Assembly: GCA_900552225.1 (NCBI GenBank) | Contig: URYX01000050.1 | Span: 1 to 10,137, forward strand | Direction: 5' to 3' | From: an uncultured Oscillospiraceae bacterium | GTDB taxonomy: Bacteria > Bacillota > Clostridia > Oscillospirales > Acutalibacteraceae | DNA length: 10,137 nucleotides | Shown here: positions 1-5,746 of the stretch, piece by piece | How the letters are laid out: every line of letters starts with the position of its first letter | Numbering within the stretch: position 1 is the stretch's first letter | Made by a program: the position numbers and the translations under genes | The notes under the pieces: generated by a model | What the model was told of the DNA's origin: nothing | What the model saw: only the letters and a program-made list of their open reading frames with translations | Databases searched by the model: none

Positions 1-1176
1 CCCGTTCCCGCACTCGGAAATAAGACGCCGATGGAGGCGGCCCATAAGCCCTCCATGGATGCTCTTGCCGCCAAATCCGAGCTCGGCATCGCCCATACGG
101 TGCCGGCCTCGCTGCCGGCCGGCAGCGACGTGGCCAATCTCTCGGTGCTCGGCTACGACCCCACCACCTGCTACACCGGCCGCTCCCCGCTGGAAGCGGC
201 CTCCATCGGCGTCTCGCTGGCCGACGACGATCTGGCGCTGCGCTGCAACTTCGTTACGCTGACCGAGGAGGCCGACTATGCCGATAAGCACATGGCCGAC
301 TACTGCGCTGGCGACATCAGCACCCGGGAGGCCGATCAGCTCATCCGGGCGCTGCAGGAGCAATTCGGCGGCGGCGATTTTGATTTTTACACGGGTACGG
401 CCTACCGCCATTGCCTGGTCTGGCATCATCAGACCGGCGACATCGGCAAGCTGACCCCGCCGCACGACATTACCGGACGCCGCATCGGAGAGCACCTGCC
501 CCCCGAGACGGCGGCGCCGCTGCTTCGGATGATGGAGCAGAGCATGGCGCTTCTGGCCGATCATCCGGTCAACCGGGCCCGCCGGGAGCGCGGTCTTCCC
601 CCCGCCAACGCCGTGTGGTTCTGGGGACAGGGCAGCCGCCCGCGCCTGACCGCCTTTGAAACGCTGTACGGACTGAAGGGGGCCATGATCTCGGCCGTGG
701 ACCTGCTCAAGGGCATCGGCATCCTCTCCGGCATGAGGGTGTGCCATGTGGACGGTGCCACCGGCTACATCGACACCAATTTTGCCGGCAAGCGGGAGGC
801 TGCCGTGCAGGCGCTGCGCGACGGCTGCGACCTGGCCTATATCCACGTGGAGGCCCCCGACGAGTGCGGCCACCGCGGAGAGGCGGAAAACAAAAAGCGC
901 GCCATCGAGCTGATTGACCGGGAAATCCTGACACCGCTGCTCTCCGAGCTGCGGGCCATGGACGATTTTTCGCTGCTGATCTGCCCGGATCACCCCACAC
1001 CGCTTGCCACGCGGACCCATTCGCACGACCCGATCCCCTACCTGATTTACCGCAGCAACGCGGAGCAGGACAGCGGGCTCTCCTGCTTTTCGGAGGAGAC
1101 CGCGCGCTCGACCGGTATCGTGCGCGCCCACGGCTATGAGCTGATGCAGACGCTGACCGGAAAGGGTCAGGCATGA
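1..1176 (+). CDS. apgM: Cofactor-independent phosphoglycerate mutase, archaeal type (5' partial)
   Basis: The frame is open from base 1 (PVPALGNKTPMEAAHKPSMD), which matches the region just after the N-terminal GDGM metal motif of ApgM. The start codon and roughly 15 residues therefore lie outside the window, and the ATG at 31 is internal. The family (COG3635, alkaline-phosphatase superfamily) interconverts 3- and 2-phosphoglycerate in cytosolic glycolysis, using two metal ions and a phosphoserine intermediate. Visible residues (counted from base 1) include SDVANLSVLGYDP at about 42-54, which carries the likely nucleophilic Ser, WFWGQG at 206-211, HVEAPDECGH at 282-291, and PDHPTP and THSHDP near 329-344, which supply metal-binding Asp and His. 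The 391 visible residues fit a family length near 400. The TGA overlaps the next start (ATGA). Some clostridial members lie in threonine operons and have been proposed as homoserine kinase analogues; the upstream genes that could decide this are not visible. Confidence 0.95.
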   Translation, partial: PVPALGNKTPMEAAHKPSMDALAAKSELGIAHTVPASLPAGSDVANLSVLGYDPTTCYTGRSPLEAASIGVSLADDDLALRCNFVTLTEEADYADKHMADYCAGDISTREADQLIRALQEQFGGGDFDFYTGTAYRHCLVWHHQTGDIGKLTPPHDITGRRIGEHLPPETAAPLLRMMEQSMALLADHPVNRARRERGLPPANAVWFWGQGSRPRLTAFETLYGLKGAMISAVDLLKGIGILSGMRVCHVDGATGYIDTNFAGKREAAVQALRDGCDLAYIHVEAPDECGHRGEAENKKRAIELIDREILTPLLSELRAMDDFSLLICPDHPTPLATRTHSHDPIPYLIYRSNAEQDSGLSCFSEETARSTGIVRAHGYELMQTLTGKGQA

Positions 1177-1430
1177 AGCGGGAGCTTTTGCCTATTGACC
1201 GGAAAATCCGTGCCGGCCGGCCGCTGACCACCGCGGAAACCAAGCAGCTGCTGCGCCGTATAGCGCGCTGCACGGGAGGCGCGGCGGCCGCCGCGGCACT
1301 GCTTTTCTGTATTCCCGTGCTGTGGCTGGCCTCCCGGCTCTCCCTGCCGTTTCACTACGGCTACGGCCATACCATGCTGGTCAACGCGCGGATTCTTATG
1401 GCAGTGTTCGCCGGCGCGGCGCGACCCTGA
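1173..1430 (+). CDS. Small single-pass membrane protein, unrecognised; apparently frameshifted near its end
   Basis: This 85-codon gene starts inside the ATGA that ends apgM, with AAAGGG 6-7 nt upstream of the ATG, so it is probably translationally coupled to apgM. The first 33 residues are basic and polar. They are followed by one hydrophobic segment at about residues 34-53 (Ala-rich, then LLFCIPVLWLASRL), giving a likely single-span inner-membrane protein. I do not recognise the family. The frame ends in AGAARP-stop at 1428-1430. A different frame continues smoothly from about 1421 to a TGA at 1484-1486, reading ATLITLSEDGSFTLESVPLQ, just before a terminator. A missing base in the GC-rich run near 1411-1423 would join the two into a protein of about 104 residues. 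It could be a true mutation, a sequencing or assembly error, or a real short protein. Confidence 0.6.
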   Translation: MKRELLPIDRKIRAGRPLTTAETKQLLRRIARCTGGAAAAAALLFCIPVLWLASRLSLPFHYGYGHTMLVNARILMAVFAGAARP

Positions 1431-1486
1431 TTACGCTGTCCGAGGACGGAAGCTTCACGCTCGAATCCGTACCGCTGCAGCCATGA
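1421..1486 (+). pseudogene. Probable out-of-frame C-terminal piece of the 1173 gene
   Basis: These 21 codons plus TGA lie one frame away from the preceding small gene. They read like ordinary protein with an alternating beta-strand pattern (TLITLSEDGSFTLESVPL). They have no start codon or ribosome-binding site of their own, and they fill exactly the gap between the premature stop at 1428-1430 and the terminator at 1503. The simplest reading is that they are the original C-terminus of the small membrane protein, cut off by a one-base loss. Chance coding of so short a stretch cannot be excluded. Confidence 0.4.
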
Positions 1487-1502
1487 CACCCCGTAGCACC
1501 GG

Positions 1503-1537
1503 AACAGCCGCCACCTGCAAAGGCAGCGGCTGTTTTT
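1503..1537 (+). terminator. Intrinsic terminator of the apgM unit
   Basis: AACAGCCGC (1503-1511) pairs perfectly with GCGGCTGTT (1526-1534). TGC/GCA (1516-1518 with 1523-1525) can pair inside it, closing an AAAG loop, and a T run (1533-1537) follows at once. The run lies on the + strand side only, so it ends the + strand unit before the convergent flavoprotein genes. On the - strand the same hairpin has no T run after it. Confidence 0.85.
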
Positions 1538-1576
1538 CGTCTGTCCAAACCTATCCGTTTTCAAAAAGCTGCAGCA

Positions 1577-3172
1577 TCACGTCACCGAGGCAATCAGCCA
1601 TTCGGCACAGCGGATTCCGTCCGCCGCCGCCGAGACAATGCCTCCGGCATAGCCGGCCCCCTCACCGCAGGGAAAGATTCCGCGCAGCGCCGATTGCCCG
1701 CCCTCATCCCGCAGCATCCGCACCGGGGATGAGCTGCGGGATTCCACTCCCGTCAGCACGGCATCCCGCCGGGCAAACCCGCGCAGCTGCCGATCAAACA
1801 GCGGCAGCGCCGCCTCCAGCGAGGCCGTGACCTCCGGCGGCAGGCAGCCGTGCAGGTCGGTCAATGTCACTCCGGGGCGATAGGACGGTTCCACCTCACC
1901 GAGACTGTGCGAGGGCGTGTGCTGCAGAAAATCGCCTACGAGCTGCGCCGGCGCACGGTAATCCCCGCTGCCGAGCCGATAGGCCGCCTGCTCCAGGCGG
2001 CGCTGAAACGCCACGCCGCCGAGCGGATCCGTGCTTCCGAAATCCTGCGGTGTGACACCGACCAATACGGCACTGTTGGAATTGCGCGCGTCGCGGGCAA
2101 ACTCACTCATACCGTTGACCGCCACGCCGCCCTCCTCCGAGGCCGCGGCCATCACCACACCGCCCGGGCACATGCAGAAGGTATAGGTGCCCCGCAGCCC
2201 CGCCGGATGACAGGTCAGCCGGTAATCCGCCGCCGACAGCGCCGGATGCCCCGCAAATTCTCCGTATTGGGCGCGATCGATCATCTCCCGCGGATGCTCA
2301 ATCCGCACGCCGACGGCAAACGCCTTCGGCTCCATCGGCATCCCCTGCCGCTGCAGCATCTCCATGGTGTCGCGGGCGCTGTGCCCGACAGCCAGAATCA
2401 AGCGGTCACAGCTCAGCCGTTCCTCTCCCTGCGGCGTCGTCAGCACCGCCTCCGTCAGCTGCCCCTCCCGCAGCACCACATCGGTCAGCTGCGTTTCAAA
2501 GCGTACCGTGCCGCCGAGGCGCAGAATCTCCTCCCGCAGTGTCCGCACCATTGTCCGCAGCCGGTCGGTGCCCGCATGGGGCCGCGCCCGCCACAGCAGA
2601 TCCTCCGCCTCACCGGCCCGCGCCAGCTCCTCGATTACAAGGCGGCAGCGCGGATCCTGCACCCCGGTGTTCAGCTTGCCGTCGGAAAAGGTACCGGCAC
2701 CGCCCTCCCCGAACTGTACATTGGAGCGTGTATCCAGCACTCCCGTCCGGCGAAAGCGCTCCACATCCTCCGTCCGCTCCTCTACCCTCCGGCCGCGTTC
2801 GATCAGAATCGGATTCCATCCGACCCGCGCCAGCATCAGCGCCGCAAACAGTCCGGCCGGGCCGCTTCCGACCACCACCGGCCTCTGCTGCGGCTTGGCG
2901 GTCGGTCGGGGCAAGGGATACGGTGCAAAGTCAATTGCCTTTACATCCGGATCCTTCAGGCGCCGCACCAGCGATGCCTCATCCCCCGCCACCGTCACAT
3001 CCAGCGCCGCCAGAAAATGCACCGCCTGCTTCCGGCGCGCATCCACGGAGCGCCGTCCGAGACGGCAGCTCTGCAGCTCACGCTCCGGAATACGCAGCTT
3101 GGCTGCTGCCTTCTTCCGCAGCGTCTGCGCCGTATAGCCGAGCGGCAGCGCCACATTGGAAATCCGGATCAC
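1577..3172 (-). CDS. COG2509-type FAD-dependent dehydrogenase-like protein
   Basis: This 531-residue protein matches the uncharacterised FAD-dependent dehydrogenase family COG2509, for which no reaction is established. An N-terminal domain of about 90 residues begins MIRISNVALPLGY and holds the Arg-rich CRLGRRSVDARRK, as is usual for the family. The dinucleotide-binding fold follows, with VVVGSGPAGLFAA at about 99-111 and the acidic strand end LIER at 123-126. Further flavoprotein motifs are GEGGAGTFSDGKLNTG at 155-170, FCMCPGGVV at 332-340 and a C-terminal GEGAGYAGGIVSAAADG at 503-519. The frame is open up to 3229, but I choose the GTG at 3170-3172. It has AAAGGAG 8 nt upstream and shares GTGA with the stop of the preceding gene, so the two are probably translationally coupled. 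It is likely cytosolic and soluble. The substrate cannot be told from the sequence. Confidence 0.92.
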   Translation of the reverse strand: MIRISNVALPLGYTAQTLRKKAAAKLRIPERELQSCRLGRRSVDARRKQAVHFLAALDVTVAGDEASLVRRLKDPDVKAIDFAPYPLPRPTAKPQQRPVVVGSGPAGLFAALMLARVGWNPILIERGRRVEERTEDVERFRRTGVLDTRSNVQFGEGGAGTFSDGKLNTGVQDPRCRLVIEELARAGEAEDLLWRARPHAGTDRLRTMVRTLREEILRLGGTVRFETQLTDVVLREGQLTEAVLTTPQGEERLSCDRLILAVGHSARDTMEMLQRQGMPMEPKAFAVGVRIEHPREMIDRAQYGEFAGHPALSAADYRLTCHPAGLRGTYTFCMCPGGVVMAAASEEGGVAVNGMSEFARDARNSNSAVLVGVTPQDFGSTDPLGGVAFQRRLEQAAYRLGSGDYRAPAQLVGDFLQHTPSHSLGEVEPSYRPGVTLTDLHGCLPPEVTASLEAALPLFDRQLRGFARRDAVLTGVESRSSSPVRMLRDEGGQSALRGIFPCGEGAGYAGGIVSAAADGIRCAEWLIASVT

Positions 3173-4422
3173 GCCTTTTGCTCCTTTCCCATGGCCTGCA
3201 CGGCGGCAAATGCCGACGCCCATGCCCACTGCAGATTATAGCCCCCGCAGTCACCGTCCACATCCAGCAGCTCGCCGCATGCGTAAAGACCTTTATCTTT
3301 ACAGGATTCCATGGTCTGCGGACAAAACTGCTCCGTGGCAATGCCGCCTGCCGTCACCTGCGCTCCGGCCAGGCCCTGTGTCCCCGTTACGGAAAACATC
3401 CAGCTCTGCAGTGTATCGGCCAGGTGCTCCATGCTAAGCTCCGGGCAATCCCCCGCACGATCGGACAGCGCACCGATGCCGGAGGCGCGAATCAGCGTCT
3501 GCCCCATCCGCCGCTGAAACAATCCGGTCAGGAAATCCGCCAGCGGACGGTCTCCGAGACGCATCCGGCGCTGCTTCAGCCGCTCCGTCAGCTGCGGCCG
3601 CGTCATGTCGGGCAGCAAATTCAGCACCGCGGTCATGCTTCCGCGCTTCTGCCGCTCCCAATCTCCCGCCGCCCGCGAGACCTGCATCACGGCGGGGCCC
3701 GACAGTCCGTATTCGGTAAACAGAATTTCTCCCGTCTCGCTGCGCAGCGGGCGGCCGTCCTTCTGCAGCGTCACCGTCCCGTCCACCCGCAGGCCCTTCA
3801 CCGCACGTACATAGAGGGTATCGGTGCGCAGCTGTACGATCGAGGGAAACAGCGGTGTCCGCGTATAGCCGAGCCCCGTCAGCAGCGCATAGCCGTCGCC
3901 ACTGCCGCCGAGAGACGGGGCCGCTGCGCCGCCCGCGGCGCACAGCACCCGCTTGGCCGCCTCCGTTCCCGCCGCCATCTGCACCGTAAATTCCTCCCCG
4001 GCCCGCCGCAGCGCCTGCACGGCGCAGTCACAGCGCACCTCGACACCGAGCCGCTGCAGCTCCAGCCGCAGGCAGTCCAGCACCGCCGCCGCGCTTTCGC
4101 AGACCGGGTATACCCTTCCGTTATCGCGCACGGCGCAGGGTACCCCCACGGAGTCGAAAAACTCCATGGTGTCCTGCGGCGTAAAGCCGGCCAGAGCCGG
4201 CACCGTAAAGGAGCGGTCAGCCCCGTGATAATGTGCGGGAGAGGCCTCCCGATGGGTGATATTGCAGGTGCCGTTGCCGGTCGCCAGCAGCTTTTTGCCG
4301 ACCCGTGCCTGCTTTTCCAAGAGCAGAATCCGCGCGTTCCGGAATCGCCGCGCCGCAAACACGGCCGCCGAAAGCCCCGACGCTCCGCCTCCGATAATGA
4401 CCAAATCCCATGCCTGCCGCAT
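3169..4422 (-). CDS. YhiN/HI0933-family NAD(P)/FAD-dependent oxidoreductase
   Basis: This 417-residue protein belongs to the HI0933/YhiN flavoprotein family (COG2081), which has solved FAD-bound structures but no firmly assigned reaction that I know of. Diagnostic motifs are DLVIIGGGASGLSAA at 6-20 for FAD binding, KKLLATGNGTCNIT at 43-56, LFTEYGLSGPAVMQVSR at 234-250, QVTAGG at 355-360, and the C-terminal ACGELLDVDGDCGGYNLQWA at 381-400. Length is normal for the family. I choose the ATG at 4422 because the FAD motif begins within ten residues, as in relatives, and GGAGGGGG lies just upstream. An in-frame ATG at 4473, also with GGAGG upstream, would add 17 Gly/Cys-rich residues and is less likely. 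It is first in a two-gene unit with the COG2509-type gene, driven by the promoter at 4520-4548. Confidence 0.94.
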   Translation of the reverse strand: MRQAWDLVIIGGGASGLSAAVFAARRFRNARILLLEKQARVGKKLLATGNGTCNITHREASPAHYHGADRSFTVPALAGFTPQDTMEFFDSVGVPCAVRDNGRVYPVCESAAAVLDCLRLELQRLGVEVRCDCAVQALRRAGEEFTVQMAAGTEAAKRVLCAAGGAAAPSLGGSGDGYALLTGLGYTRTPLFPSIVQLRTDTLYVRAVKGLRVDGTVTLQKDGRPLRSETGEILFTEYGLSGPAVMQVSRAAGDWERQKRGSMTAVLNLLPDMTRPQLTERLKQRRMRLGDRPLADFLTGLFQRRMGQTLIRASGIGALSDRAGDCPELSMEHLADTLQSWMFSVTGTQGLAGAQVTAGGIATEQFCPQTMESCKDKGLYACGELLDVDGDCGGYNLQWAWASAFAAVQAMGKEQKA

Positions 4423-4437
4423 CCGTTTTCCCCCTCC

Positions 4438-4465
4438 GCAGGGCGCATAGCCGCACCCGCCCTGC
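4438..4465 (-). promoter_or_regulatory. Leader hairpin abutting the YhiN-type gene's ribosome-binding site
   Basis: On the - strand transcript an 8-bp perfect inverted repeat (GCAGGGCG and CGCCCTGC, 12-nt loop) ends directly against GGAGGGGG, the Shine-Dalgarno of the gene starting at 4422. This position would allow the structure to affect ribosome access. In a G+C-rich leader an 8-bp repeat can also arise by chance, so a regulatory role is only inferred. On the + strand the 3' arm is followed by CTTTTC, a poor terminator-like run. Confidence 0.35.
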
Positions 4466-4519
4466 CTTTTCATGCCCGCCTCCGCCCCTCGCAAAGGACG
4501 GCATCCGCTTCCACGGTGT

Positions 4520-4548
4520 ATTGTAGCATATTTCCCCGGCAATTTCAA
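4520..4548 (-). promoter_or_regulatory. Sigma-A-type promoter for the two flavoprotein genes
   Basis: Read on the - strand, TTGAAA (-35, positions 4548-4543), a 17-nt spacer and TACAAT (-10, positions 4525-4520) form a near-consensus housekeeping promoter. TGC directly before the -10 gives it an extended -10 element. Transcription would start near 4513, leaving a leader of about 90 nt before the ATG at 4422. A start that far upstream also leaves room for the alternative ATG at 4473. Confidence 0.8.
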
Positions 4549-4580
4549 CCGGAGAAACCGTCCCGTTTCGGTTCTTTCGC

Positions 4581-4609
4581 TTGCCATCCGACACAAAATG
4601 TGCTATAGT
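4581..4609 (+). promoter_or_regulatory. Sigma-A-type promoter for mnmA and downstream genes
   Basis: TTGCCA (-35, 4581-4586), a 17-nt spacer and TATAGT (-10, 4604-4609), with TGC just before the -10, make a good extended -10 housekeeping promoter. Transcription would begin near 4616, about 33 nt before the mnmA ATG. It stands back to back with the - strand promoter, the two -35 boxes being separated by 32 nt, so a regulator binding between them could affect both units. I see no convincing operator there. Confidence 0.82.
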
Positions 4610-4648
4610 AAAGAGGTCAATACATCCATTATCGGCGGGGGTTTTGCA

Positions 4649-5746
4649 ATGGGCGAAAAAGTCATGGTCGGCATGAGCGGCGGAGTGGACAGCTCGGCCT
4701 CCGCCGCGCTCCTTCTGGAGCAGGGATATGCAGTAAGCGGCGCCACGCTGCGCCTGTTCCGCAACGAGGAAATCGGTCTGCACTCCCGCACCTGCTGCTC
4801 CCTGGACGACGTAGCCGATGCGCGGGCTGTCGCGGACAAGCTCGGCATCCGGCATTATGTGTTCTCCTTTGACGAGGATTTCCGCCGCGAGGTCATCGAC
4901 CGCTTTGCGGCGGAATATGCCGCGGGGCGCACCCCGAATCCCTGCATCGACTGCAATCGCCGCATCAAATTCAGCAAAATGCTGGCGCGGGCGCTGACGC
5001 TCGGCTTCGACAAAATTGCCACCGGCCACTACGCCCGCATCACCTATGACGCGCAGCGCGGCCGCTATCTGCTGTGGCGTGCGGCTGTCCGGGATAAGGA
5101 TCAGAGCTATGTGCTGTACAGCCTGACGCAGTTTGAGCTGGCCCACACCCTGTTTCCCCTCGGCGGCATGAGCAAGCCGGAGATCCGCGCCTTTGCGGAA
5201 TCCCGCGGGCTGGTAACTGCCCGCAAGCCCGACAGTCAGGATATCTGCTTCGTGCCCGACGGCGACTACGCCCGCTTTTTGGAGGAGGTCTACGGCCTGC
5301 CCTCGCTCCCCGGCGATTTTATCGATACCGACGGCCGCGTCATCGGACACCACCCCGGCCAGCTGCACTACACGGTCGGACAGCGCAAGGGTCTCGGCGT
5401 CAGCTTCGGCCGACCGATGTATGTGCTGAAAAAGGACGCAGCCGCCGGAACCGTCACGCTCGGGGACGAGGACGCGCTGTTTTCCGATGAATTGACGGCG
5501 GACGATGTCAACTGGATTGCCTGCGACGCGCCGGAGGCGCCGCTGCGGGTGACCGCCAAGACCCGCTATTCACAGACGGACACCCCGGCCACCGTCATCC
5601 CTTGCGGTGACGGCCGCGTGCGCGTCTGCTTCGATACTCCCGTAAGAGCCGTGACCGCCGGACAGGCTGTCGTTTTTTATGACGGTGACCTGGTCGTCGG
5701 CGGCGGTACCATTCTCGAATCCGGAAAGAGGCGAAATACGCAATGA
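4649..5746 (+). CDS. mnmA: tRNA-specific 2-thiouridylase MnmA
   Basis: MnmA uses ATP to adenylate, then thiolate, C2 of U34 in the wobble position of tRNA-Lys, tRNA-Glu and tRNA-Gln, taking sulfur from an IscS-like desulfurase relay; it acts in the cytosol. The 365-residue product has normal length. It shows the PP-loop SGGVDSS at 10-16, the first catalytic Cys in DCNRRIKF (Cys102), GHYARI at 126-131, KDQSYVLY at 150-157, the second catalytic Cys in DSQDICF (Cys200), and VGQRKGLG at 243-250. The frame is open from 4472, but the ATG at 4649 is chosen because the PP-loop follows at the right distance, a G-rich Shine-Dalgarno (GGCGGGGG) lies 7 nt upstream and the promoter is at 4581-4609. RTCCSLDDVADAR at 47-59 resembles clostridial forms. 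Its stop overlaps the next start (ATGA). Confidence 0.97.
   Translation: MGEKVMVGMSGGVDSSASAALLLEQGYAVSGATLRLFRNEEIGLHSRTCCSLDDVADARAVADKLGIRHYVFSFDEDFRREVIDRFAAEYAAGRTPNPCIDCNRRIKFSKMLARALTLGFDKIATGHYARITYDAQRGRYLLWRAAVRDKDQSYVLYSLTQFELAHTLFPLGGMSKPEIRAFAESRGLVTARKPDSQDICFVPDGDYARFLEEVYGLPSLPGDFIDTDGRVIGHHPGQLHYTVGQRKGLGVSFGRPMYVLKKDAAAGTVTLGDEDALFSDELTADDVNWIACDAPEAPLRVTAKTRYSQTDTPATVIPCGDGRVRVCFDTPVRAVTAGQAVVFYDGDLVVGGGTILESGKRRNTQ

Noticed and set aside
3173..3229. N-terminal extension of the COG2509 gene to an ATG at 3229
   Set aside because: The added residues are unlike the family, while the GTG at 3172 has a strong AAAGGAG and the GTGA overlap.
1850..4608. Long + strand open frames (463 and 689 codons) across the flavoprotein genes
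   Set aside because: Pro/Arg/Ser/His-rich translations without domains, opposite two genes with clear FAD motifs, proper starts and a promoter; they are antisense shadows.
4472..4648. N-terminal extension of mnmA
   Set aside because: It would begin upstream of the promoter and lacks family similarity; the PP-loop fits a start at 4649.
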